Origin: Sipunculus nudus
Lineage: Eukaryota > Annelida > Sipuncula > Golfingiida > Sipunculidae
Direction: 5' to 3'
Length of the DNA: 64,000 nt
Assembly: GCA_026874595.1 (NCBI GenBank)
Contig: CM049314.1
Location: 32,761,229-32,825,228 of the forward strand
Below, in pieces: positions 1 through 12,874 of the stretch. A model generated the notes under the pieces. That model searched no databases. It was not told the origin of the DNA and worked only from the letters and a program-made list of their open reading frames with translations. Positions within the stretch are counted from its first letter, which is position 1. Every line of letters begins with the position of its first letter. The translations under genes were made by a program, and so were the position numbers.

Positions 1-445
1 AAGCTGTATTAAGTTATTAAGGGAAAATAACAGACTGCAAACTAATACTAGAGCAAATTGTACGGTGTATAATCTTGATAAGAGTCACAAATAAAGTTCA
101 ACTATTTTATTATGGGTCAGAAATTAATTTTAAGAACTGGACAAACTTAGAGTTACATCTACCCATTTTCATTAACACTGCACCTTACCTGATCTAATAG
201 ATGTAATCCCTTATATTATCTGGATATACCAAGAAATCACGTAATAATACGTACTTTTAGGTTGTAGAGAATACACCAAAGCATATAAAACCAGGTGACA
301 TGGATATGCCCGAAAATCTCATAGCTTCAGGCGGCAGACAGAAAATGGGTCAGCTCTCTAATGGTCCGATTCTTCCTCATTGTGTCTGCTGTATTGTGTC
401 TACGGTCATAATCTGTAAATGTCTGACGAAACGTTGATCACTTAC

Positions 446-517
446 CCGCACGATGTCTGTGAGCAACGATAGCTTGAAGGCCCAGTCCAGCTTGATATCC
501 TCGTTGTTAATGACATC
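446..517 (-). CDS. Receptor guanylate cyclase exon 9: kinase-homology domain, last exon in window
   Basis: 72 nt, phase 0/0. Acceptor acaggat with cag before 517, donor GTGCGG|gtaagt after 446. Encodes residues 592-615: DVINNEDIKLDWAFKLSLLT then DIVR. This matches 'DvlxnxdikLDWmFkxSLlxDiv' of the family. The next expected segment ('GMxYLHxS') was not found in 1-445, so the following intron runs off the window. Confidence 0.93.
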
Positions 518-3500
518 CTGTGGTTAAAACAAACTTTCTTTTATACACATTAAGTGACACCTTCCAATCCATTATGACATTAAAATTATTTCTCTAACAT
601 TGATTGTACAAATAGATATTATAACTTATGCGAGGCACTCTTCGTGGCTCGGATGGTGGCTTTCGGTATTCTGTAGGTTCTGAAAGAATCCCAAGGAAAT
701 CCACTGACCATGGACGGCCCACAACTACCTAATCCCATAGCCACGCCGGGGATCGAACACGGGTAGCCATCGGAGAGCGCCGAGCCTTTTACCCCTCTAT
801 AACGACCAGGCCCAACTGACCGGACCATGGTGCTTGGTAGTATACAGATTACTAACAAAATCGACGATTTACGCTACCACCCTAATGAAGGGTTTACATG
901 ATAAGCTGTATGTATGTATATGACGAGTATATTTATGTGTATGCGTATCATGTGCGAACTTGTTATTTAACCATCATTTTATTAATTGTTAATATGCCAA
1001 GCATAAATAACTTATGGTCAGATTGATTAAAATCATGTACGGAATGAATCAAAACATTTGCTAGGCAACTGCAGTTTTACTCTCTTTTTGTAATGATTAT
1101 TTTAACAAGTATGCCAGTGGCTGAATTTGATCAATGTGATAAACCGAACAGTTAATTTGATCAGTATGGGGAAGGCCTTAAGCTTGTTGACCATTGATTA
1201 TACAGTTTAACTGGTTAACACATTGCCGGCCCTTTGTATACAAGAAGCTATTCTTACCTCTAGACTTCTCCGGCTGCAGAACTCCATCACCAGGGACGGT
1301 CTGATGGAGTCGTTCAAGAATCCAATAAAGGGATTAATGTTCTCATGACGAAGCTCCCGCATCTGTAGTGTTCAGACGATAAATTTGACATATGCATAAA
1401 TGTTTTATGTACACACACATACACACACAGTTTATATATATATATAAATATATTCAAAGAAAGAGAAAGGTGAACAGAGATGTAGCAGATTATAGAAAGA
1501 GAGACAGAGTGCCTGATAAACAGAAAAAAGAAGGAAATGCTCAGAGGGAGAGAGAGGGAGGGAGAGAGAGGGAGAAAGAGACAGAGAGTCGGACACACAG
1601 AGATAGACAGAGAAAAAGATAGACACAAGGCTTTCAACAGGCTGGACTCAAGAATAGTACGGGGGGTCAGGTTATATTTTTGGAGAATCTGAATTTTTTT
1701 TTAGGAAAAATATCACGTTCTCATTTATGAAAATTAATCCAATACATTAGGTATTTGGCACTCTCCAGTAAATGTGGAATGGCTGCTTTAATCATTGAAC
1801 CAACGGACAGAAAGATACCTTCATTTCTGACTGGCCTCTCGGTTCCCGAAAGCTCTGTAGACAAAGCGAATGATATAGAAATAAAGACGGACAAAGAAAG
1901 CGACAGAAGAGACCGAATATCCGACGATCTGGTTTACATCAAGGAAGTCATCGTCTGTGCCTTTGAGGCGCTTGGGCAGACTGAAAATGTAATTCCAACA
2001 ACTGTTTGTTGTTCTCATCTGAAACTGTTCATGCCTGGGCAAACAGGCATGACACAAATTCACAAATCTACCCGAATGAAAAAAAAAAAGAAATATCTGG
2101 AGCATACGGGCCATTTCCTGCGTTTGTCCGGAGATCATTATTTTCTTTCACCATCAGGAGCAGCAAGTGTTGTTTAAAAGGAGCTGTTCGCTTTGAGCTG
2201 TAGAACTGATGTTGAACCATTGTCCAGGGGGACCAGTTGATATGATGTATATAGCTTGGAGTGTGCTTAATGTATAGGTTTTAACTCACACGCACACACA
2301 TTCATATACAGTGAAACATCGCCTAACGACCACCCCAGGTTAGCAACCACCTCAAATTAAAGACCACTTATTCATGGTCCCTATTCTTATACATGTTCTA
2401 AGTACTTACCAGTTTAAGGTGTGCGAGTGTCTTCGTCTTCAATTCAAATCCTTTTAGATGTAGTTCTTTCAGGAAAACAACATCTCCCTGCAAACATAAA
2501 AAAATAATAAAAAATTAACGTAAAAGAAGTGCTTTTTCCTCCAAATAATTGAAAAGAATCAGTGCAATATCATGCACTACGAGATAAATTAAATAAAGGC
2601 ACGGTTGTTCAATACTGTTTTTATGTATAAATTTTAACATTGAAACGACTGAACATTTAGTTTAATAACCATTAACACGATGGTGTTATTAGGATAATAT
2701 TCCCTGTAATAAAGCTGTGACGTCATTATGTGTCAGGAAATGTTTTCGGTTTATACATCATTTGCTATTTCTCATTGCTATCTGTTTTTTTTCATCATCA
2801 ACCTAGGTAATTGTTCTTTTACCAACCGATGGGCCTAAACCCGATCCTGTGTTCATTCATAAATGAAATATGAAATCCCCGTAGAACTACATTGTATCCT
2901 TTTAATGAAAACGACAAACTAATCCAGCATTGTAAACAGGCTTGATAATAGGTTTTGTCAGTTTCATTTTCCTTTCAGCTATGAATTTTAATGTATTATG
3001 ACAAGGACATAATGAACATTTTATCCAAACATAGAAATCTTGTATTGGTATTCAGGTTTATCATTTTGTTTTCTTTACGACGATGTAACATACTTGTATC
3101 AAAAGCGATAAACCGCAAATAGCGGAAAAGGCTGGAGGCATTGATCACCATGTTTTGCTGAAATTTTTATTCTGATGGCGCCAATAAGCAACATCAAAAC
3201 AGCACCGCCATTTATTAATACAACAAATCAAACTAGAGACACCTAATAGTTCTCATGACCATGCGCCTATCGCTCCGTCAATAAAACCCCACGTGCCTCG
3301 CATTTCCAAGAACACGACCGTGCCCGTTAATTTGCATAACAGCGTCGTTTAACATAACCTGGGGTAGTAAATCGGACGCTGAAGACTCATTTCTAGGGCA
3401 GTTGGGTAATTATTCGGGCGAGCATAGAAAAGTGACTTCCTTTTCGACGACGGTTCAAAAAAACCTTTGGCGAGCCGGACATTTTATGAGGCCCTTAGCC

Positions 3501-6500
3501 AGTTGGTTCCGGTGCAATATTTGGTAAAGTAAATTACCTGTTGCAAAGCAAGGATTCGCCTATTTCGGACGTTTTGACGACATTGTTTTAAATGTTACAT
3601 GTTGAAAAACTACGCTCCTGTAGGTATTTTGTCTATTTAATAATGTTTTCGAATGCAACCACTTATATAAGCCGAAAACATCAATCTTGGTAGAGGAAAA
3701 CGGATAATTCTTTGCAGATGGCCCAGCTATGGTACATTGTATCAATATGGGTACAAAAATGACGTCACTTAATGACGTTACATAAGTACCGATATGCAGT
3801 AGGCCGATATCATACCGTGTAACATTTCAGGATTTTATTACCGAAGCCCGGCATAATGGATAGACACCGTGACTGTGTTAGGCGGAATCATTAATCAGGC
3901 AATTTTAATTGTTAATGCCAGCGAGAAAAACTTACATTCAGTCGCGCTGTTTCTCCGAAATCTCCCAGTTCGTGTACGCTACTGATGGAGAGGGAAGGCT
4001 GCGAAGCTTTCAGCAGATCCGGCTTGTCGAACGGCATGTTCCCGCCAGCACGCGGGGACTTCAATAGAAAAAAAGAAACTTAATTCAATTTTAAAACACA
4101 AATTGATATTTTTTTCACTTTGTCCGGATATCACAATAGTTTTCTTTTGGCTTCATGAATAATGTGGTATTAAGATTAATGAGGCTAGTCTCTTGTAAAA
4201 ATTGTTTACTATCCATCTTGAAATTAGCGGATTATCAGCTTAATGGTCGCATCAGGGCTTTAGGGAAATTCGTCAGGATTACCTGGCCTTATTTATGTAT
4301 GATTTACGAGCTTCCAGCGTTTCTACAATCAGGCTACCCTTTGGAGACTAAAAGCGTTTCATGTAAATAAGCTAATAAAATCTGGCATTCTTTAAGTCAT
4401 TTTATAATGAAACCTTTCCGTATGGAGATTTAATCATCGAAGCAAATAATAATCTCATTAATATCAAGATCTTAATATCAATCATTTTATATTCATAAGA
4501 TTCTATGTAGGACAACATTTGTTATTTCATAGTGAGCTTGGTGTAATTATTCCTAAGGAGACTGGTTTTAAATGTAAATTGATTAAAGTCTAAAATGTTG
4601 CAATGGTCACGTATTATTAGCAAAAATGCCAGCTTTTGATTATTGTCAAGCCGAGGAAGGGGGAATTTTAGGAAAGGACAAGAAATATGTAAAATAACTT
4701 ATCTGGATAGACATTAATACCAACCCTTGTACCCCTGTGCTGTGCCCGACTATTTATATAAACTAAATCTTCTGCAGTCAGTATCAGCTTGTGTGGACCT
4801 CTGTGCATTTCTCTTCTGGCGAGGTACTTCCTGCAGTAAAAATAAAATGATTAATAATGGTAATTATGATAATTAATCATTTAACGGTTAAACGCCCTTA
4901 ATTATCAGGCTTCTAAGATTTCCATTCAGTTGTCTGAAGTAATAACGTAAGAGTTTGATAGAAAGCTCTTTTGATCTCTAAATATACCTTTTGATCACTT
5001 TCAGAATTAAAGCAGTTTGTAACTTTGTCTTAATATCAATTTTGGTGATATGAGGGTTGGATAAGTTGGTATACAAAGCTAAATAATATTGCTTGTGTTA
5101 CAGTATTCTAGATGTAAGTGATTTGAGACGATAAAGTTGACCCATTCTCACCTGAGCAAGATGATGAAAATAATAATACCAGCGATAAACAGTACCGAAC
5201 AGACGGCAATGACGGCCAGGACTGCAAGAGAAAACCCTGAAAAATAAAATGAATAACATAAATTGACAAAATATTCGGGGTGTTTTAAAGCATTACATCT
5301 TGGCTATCAGATTTATTTAAATTGCACCAACTAATTGTTTCTTAATTCACATATTGTTTTTACTAAACCGTTGCACTTAACCGTTCTAACGCATCGCCGC
5401 CGTAATGCCCGTTTTTTTCTAAGTATTTTTCTAAGTATGTCCCAAGCGGTCATTTTCCATATCTTCCAATAAATCAATAGCAAATTGACATTATTTCGTG
5501 AATGGGTCCATCTGAGCAGTATCTATCAGAAACAACGCCGTGTGCATCCGGCGGTAAATTCAGCCCACAACGGACCTGTAACATGCAGTAACGCGTAGGC
5601 TATAATGTTCTTGTATTCATAATTCGTGAGGTTGAAGCGATGACCTCTGTACCAAGGTGTTTCTTTAATTAAATGATCACCATATGTGTTGAGAAGATTG
5701 GATTAATCTGAATTAGGAAACACTCATTGGCTGGTGTGAAATCACATGATTTCGGCACGCTTGCCAACGAACCCTCTTCCGTCATCAGCACAACATGTAT
5801 TTTCGACCTTTTTCATTTTTATCTTAAACGAGTAAATAACGAAACCTATGAGTTTACATCATGTAGCTCCCAGTCGGACTACCTGGATTTAGAGGAAAAA
5901 TCCGATCCATATATTGACAGGGTAAAATAAATAATGATGTATTTGAATTTGTCACCTGATTTATCCCTGAAACGTCCAGCCTATTTTCTATCTCTATTAA
6001 CACTTCTACTTTAAGTTGAGCATTGATAATTACATGAACGATGAACACAGCTAGGAGCAATGACAAAAAGAGATGGATTTTGTCCGGGTCCTGTCAGAAG
6101 ATGCCGAAGGGCGGATTTTCTGAGATAAACTTTACGAAATAAATTACCGTATGTCGGATGTTACTACATTAGTTTTTATCTCTCAGAGGTTCGATGTGTC
6201 TTGGTAAACCCGGTCATGACGTTGCATAATTGATAAATAACATTTTTTTTAATGATGAAGTTGGCTTATTTTTTTCAGTTAAACCAAGTCACGCGTTTAG
6301 CAAACATATGTATAACTGCACAAAAGTGCAGTGACTGACAGACATGTAGCCGTAACTTTACTTGGTTAGTTCTCCCCTTTATCATATATCGTTCTTGCCG
6401 TTGTTACACATATTATTGATGTGCTATATACCAATTTCCAAATATATTTTGGCTGGATCCACCTTGATACACTCTAGATTCCATTTATCTTCAATTTAAA

Positions 6501-7561
6501 GGCTGTTAAAAAATTTACCTCATACATTCCAACGTGATGACTGTATTCCATTAGTTCTCAGAAATTTCAGTAACTGAATTTATGATTAACTAAGAATTTT
6601 TTATTAGTTTTCTAAATGCTCTAAAATTTATGCTCCTCATGTAGCTTTAAACGGTGTTTTATACAGCAGGTTTCTCTGGGCCAAGCAGTGGCGGATTCAG
6701 GATTTTGCTATTGGGGGGGGGGGGCACAAGGGTTAGACAACACTTTGACCCTAACTTCACCAAGCAACTGTGCAAAGAGGAACATCAAATAAAAAAAAGG
6801 GGGGGATATTAAGCGTTGACGTTGATTTGACGTACGAAAAATTCGTTTTGTCGGACCAGATAAGGGCAAACAAAAAATTTTAAAAAAGTTACCGAACACT
6901 TGTTGCAGTATAAACTGTAACAAAACTTAATGGCTTAAAAATGATACGAGTCGCGTATGAGAGTCCATTGACCAAGGGACGTACGAAGTATGCAGCTGGC
7001 AGCACAGAAAAATGCCATCTGTGCCCCCTCTTTATTCACCTATGGTACCACCACCGGGGCTCGCACTGAGCAAAGAACTGCATTCGGGCCAATGAGAGCG
7101 TGGTATCGCATTGTGCATCCAACTCCAAATTTTACGCATGCGACACCCGCTCTCGTTAGTCTGATTACACAGGTTCTTCCACAGGGCCGAGAATCATGCT
7201 TAGGATAGCAGCGGGTAAAGCGGAGGAGATCTGGTACGACTGCAGTGTATAACGTACTGCTGGTCCTGATAATAAATATCTAGCACTAACTATATATTAC
7301 ATAGCACTTAATGTGGAAACAGCTTCTCATACATCTGTATTTTCTTATGCAACAGCTCTTTTTATTTACATTAGAACTGATGATCTGCTAAAAGGCCATT
7401 TCGGCAATCCAAGGAATATGTGCAGATCACGGAGTGATGTACACGGATTGAGATGAATCGGGAGGACAAAAAACCTTGACGGCATCATTTTATAAACCTT
7501 AATGGTATTATATGCTTTCATCAGATATCGCATCCGAAACACGTTTCTTTGTAAGCAAAAC

Positions 7562-7621
<60 letters not shown>

Positions 7622-10600
7622 CTTAAAAACTCCATACTGTAATAATTTATTCCTAACGGCTGAAATCTTCACAAAATTCAGCTGTTATTCATATAAAGCT
7701 TTTTGGGGATATAAGTGTACATATACTAGTAAAGAGACGGAAGGAGAAACGGAGAAAACATGTCCTATGAAGGTCATTAGTTCTGTGACCTTCCGGCAAC
7801 TTACCTCCGCAATCGGAGTTGTCAAACGCACACGTGTCTGGGCTGGGTTTCCTGCCGTGCGGCCAGTGGATGGACTGGTTTAGAGTTATTGCCGAACTGT
7901 CGATGTCCGTCACTTCAAGTACGGGGACTAATTCCTGTAAGACGGGGTTATAATCCCACACAAAATATGTAGTCCGTACACTCCCGCTCAAGTCCGTTTG
8001 TGCTTCGCCATAGTAACCGGAAAAAGTGACGTTTTTCAGGTATTTCAATAAATCTGTTGTGTTTGGACTTTCCTGGCTCCGTTCCGTCCAGGTTTGCATA
8101 GCTAGTGACATGGCGTTATAGAGCCGGCTGTCTATATTCTGAAACAGAAAAGATCACCAGAAGTTTCATTATGGCCAAAGCGTGACGTATATCACCTCGA
8201 TAATGAATCAGCCTTGATACTCTGAAACGCTATCTAATAAAACAGCTCAAGGTACTTGAGAAGAATAAATATGGAAAGTTTGCAGGTTCTTAAATGATAA
8301 TTCCTAATAATTTAAAATTCCATATTATGTATTTATGGCGACCGACCGAAATCAGATAAGTTTACCTCGCAGCTACCGAGCTTAAATTTAAGCATTAGGT
8401 TTGGTTGAGTGACGTAAAAGAATATTTCATTAGGATCAATGGGAAGACTCATGAAGGCTTATGAGACGCGAGCTCCATTATCGTTGACCTAATAAATCGG
8501 GGAAGAGTGGCGTCAATTATCTACAAGGATGGGTGGTGGAGAGGGGATGGTGGGGGGGGGGGGGGTTGGGGTGGTGGTGGTGGTGATGACTCGCAGGCGT
8601 GGGAGGGTTATCAGACACACATACGCATATTAATATTTATATATATATATACCTTTTACTGTCCAAGTGACACATTTCAGATATATTACATTTAAGTTTT
8701 AGGTTTGAAAAATAGGGTAGTATGTTTAAAGTATAGGTAGATTCTAATCCAGGTTTATACATATAATTTTTAATAGTTAACTCAGAAATGGAACCAAAGT
8801 CTTTTATTCTGATTATGATTATATTTCATTTTCAATATGAATATTATTCTCTGAATAGCAGGGGGATGATATATTGACCATTCCGCCTTGCAAAAAAAGT
8901 GGGAGGATATATACCCCAACCCCTCCTGTATTGACGCCCCTGTCGGGAAGAAGGATTTCACAACCATAATACCATGCAAACGGACAGGTCGGTGTTTGTG
9001 GCTCGAGTCGTTCTGTTCTGTAGTTCCTCCTGCCATTTATCTATAGGCCTAAGTCCTGCATTCACAACACTACAAGGTCTACTTACAGGCCTGTAAAGGA
9101 AACAAATCTCCTTTAATTGTTTTTTTTTCGTGTTTGCTATATAGTCCGTAAAGTTGAGGGTTTACCCATTAAAGTCTGGTCAGATCTGACCAAAGTGGTT
9201 CCGATCACTATATTTGGTGTTCAACGAGAGTACATGCAACAACCCCTACATATTACGCACGATACAGTTGCGTTCACTCTGATGGGACATAAAATTTGAC
9301 TTAATATTCAGTATGTTAAAAATAAATGCACTAACTATAAAGAAATTCGGATAATTATTACCTCTATTGGCTCTTATAAGTGTTTGTTTGCAGCCTCGAA
9401 ACGCATGCGGGGAAGATTTAGGCGGGTTATTCATGAGGATCTAGGAGGGAACCATCATCTGTCAGATGATTTTTGGTTATTTGCATAGATTTCCATGTAA
9501 TTTGCATGAGATTCCCATTAGGGGTTGTGTCAAATCAGAATGAAAACTTCCCCCACAGGTGTTCGGACCACCTTGCTGAATTTAGGCTCACTGTTTAGGT
9601 TAACTAGGATGATGAACCCGCCTTCTATTAAATCCTTTATCCGTATGTGTGTCTGTTTTACCATTCATCATTTTGACCTATTGTTTTGTCGTGAATGCAG
9701 CACATACTTACTAATGGTTGACAAACTCTAGAATATGATTTATGCTGCTACAGATACACACATGTATTAACATATATGCATACATATGATAGATATAATA
9801 TAATTATACAAGGGTTTAAATAAGGCGTTTATAAACCTAAATCAAATGAATATATTCGAAAATTAATAAATATGGAAAAGGGAAATTTAGGGTAAAAAAT
9901 GTACCTGTGACGCATTTTTTGTTTTCTCAACCACGGCAGAGTGGGTACTCGAATGAGCGGAAATGATAAAAACCGCTTCCAAGACGGTAGTTGGGTCTTG
10001 GACGTTGTGATGTAGAAACCAGTTTGTATAAAAGAAAGGATTAAAAGAACTCTCTGTGGCCATGACAAAAACAGCATAATCCCCACTTGAGAGTACGTCA
10101 CTTCCGGCGAGGAGGAATGTCCTGACGTCTGATTGGTCCATCAGTAATATCACAGCTGTAAAGAAATAAAAGACACAAATGATTAGTTCAATCATTATGA
10201 TTATAATATCAGGTGAAGTTAATATGGCTCCCGGGTATCCTGCAGTCGGGCTGTATTATAGGAGCTAATATAAAATCGATGTTTGTGAGGAGTATATAAA
10301 GAAATATTCAATATTTCTTATATTTAAGGCAATGATCAATCATTGTCGAGTAGATACCGGGTTTAACCTTATTACATAGCTTAATGTACATATCTGATGT
10401 CTTTGAAGTAAGTTTTATGTTTATATCTCGCTTTACTCGCTCTCATGTTTATTTATTGCCATATATCAGGGCTACGTCTTCCACTGAACACCTTTTCTGA
10501 TGAAGAGTTTGCGTAAACGACCAGCTTCAATCAATAAACGCTTAAGCAAAATTAGAAGTAAAAGTGACATAAATTAGATCTCCCCGTGATCTCTCAGTGG

Positions 10601-12809
10601 AAATGTACCACTCAAACTGATATTTCAAAGAATATATTTGTAACAGTTTTCTTTCAAAGGAAATATTCAGATTTTTTTTTACATGATACACCTTCATTAA
10701 TGGAAAAATAATATCGAAAAATAACAATTCTTTAACTTTTAAATACATTTTGAAATTATGTGACACCAATGTTTCATATAATAAGCAGTGATTGGCGAAA
10801 TATTTATTACATTTGATAGAATGAGTTTGGCACAATGATGCATTCTCTATGTATAAGACGTGTATGCTTTTAACTATCAACATGTTTGACGGTGGGTTCA
10901 ATCTTCCTGTCAGCCAGGCTCTAGAAAGGTTGCGCTGCGAGAGATCTTTCTTCAACTGATAATTACAAGATTCGCATAGGCTCGCTTGACGCATCGAGAA
11001 AAACAAGGCTGTTGCTGTTTTTAGACTTTTCTTGCCGATCGCATTAAGGTTTGTAAACCTACACAGTTTCCGGTACAAGTGTTTTTTCTGAAACAGCATG
11101 TGAACATTTATTATTACGTTGGATTTTATTAGGCGTAATGATTTCGGTAACATTAAGTGCGTTTTAGTTTATAATTCATGAAATAACAGACAAACCGGCT
11201 TTTAAAGCAGTGTCCCGGAACACAGCTTAAAATAAAGTTTGTCTTACAGGAAGATGGTACTATCAATTGTATCTATTTTTTGGTGCCGATTCTATGACGT
11301 CATAATCATGTCGGTCATCTTTCTCCGGTGTTTATATCAATATACATGTATAGATAAATTGTGCAGCCCTGAATATGATTATGATCTAGTTTCTGGAGTC
11401 TACTGCTTTATGGTATAATAAAAAAATCGATAATAAACTAATTTATTAAATAAACTAACACACTGTAAGTACCGTGGTCTTAGAACTTCTTGACAAATTC
11501 ATAATTTTTGCTTTGTTTCTTATAAAAGACAATGGGCTTGATTGTTAATTCAACCAAATATGTTAACTTTACACTCTTTTATGTAATATGCATGAAGTAT
11601 ATGCAGTATATCTTAAGTAGTTCTGTGGAATATATATTCTCATCAAATGTTATAATAATGCCTATTCCACAATTTCATATAATGTTCTTGACCACAAAAT
11701 CCTGAAAAAAAGCTGAGCAAACTGACTGTATTAAATGATTCATATGATATGATTCATTAAAATTAATAATAATGTGGTACTCGCAATCTAATTTGTCTAG
11801 GTTAAAAAAATAAACTAGGAAGAATTTCTGATATTATATTCCTATCGTTTTTAGGTTTTCAAAAATTTATGTTAACAAACAGACTTTTTCAAAATGATTT
11901 GACAACCCAAATGTCTGTATCAAACAATCAAACAAACTGAAAATTAAATGTTTGTATTTTGAGATGAAATCGAGAAGAAAAGCGACGTTTTCGGTCCTAA
12001 ACAAAAAAGCCAGATGAAAATCCCCGACGCCTGTATTTAACAAAAGAAAAAAGAGAGGAAATTTGACGTCTATAACGAAAAGTGTAACAATATTTTACAT
12101 TTTATAATGTTTGATAATGTGATACAACGTAACAGCGCTTTACATTAAAACAGACAAGTCAAGTATTTATTTATCTGTGAAAAGGAGTCTCTCTCCTGAA
12201 AAACCCTCTTATTTTTGTATACTCTCTCTCTCTCTCTCTGCGTGTATTTAATTAATTCTGTTAAATTTGTCATAATACATTTCGCAGCTAGCGTTAAGCC
12301 TTATTGACTGATTAATCAACTTCCCGAGTACTTTGCAAGCGGTTGGTATGAAAAAATAATATTTTATCATTCCACTTTAGATAATTTAAACTGAATGAAA
12401 TAATCACTTTAGACTTCAAAGTGAAAGTTGATATACTTTCCACAAATTGCATTGTGCGATCTAATCTTATTAATGAAACCGATCGAGTGACTCTACTTGT
12501 TAATCTCTTCCGCGTTTTGAATTCCAAACAAAATATAAGACCTTCATGGAAATTTAGTCCATAAACATAATTGAAATATAAATATATAATATACATATCT
12601 ATAATATATATACATAAATATAAGTGTATATATATATATATGTATATATATGTATATATATGTATATATACATATATATACATATATATACAGCCACACC
12701 GGATATCGAAAGATCGTGGGTTCAAATCCGACCACCAGTGAACCGATTTTACTATATACGATAAACCAACATGGCCAGTCATACATCTTTCTCTCTCTCT
12801 CTCTCTCTC

Positions 12810-12874
<65 letters not shown>

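Noticed and set aside
1-445. Tenth receptor exon at the left edge
   Set aside because: Searched for the expected GMxYLH segment on the minus strand with an acceptor; none found before the window ends.
1755-2177. 140-codon plus-strand frame antisense to receptor intron 7
   Set aside because: The opposite strand is also open over much of it; no splice or family evidence and it includes a lysine tract from a poly-A run.
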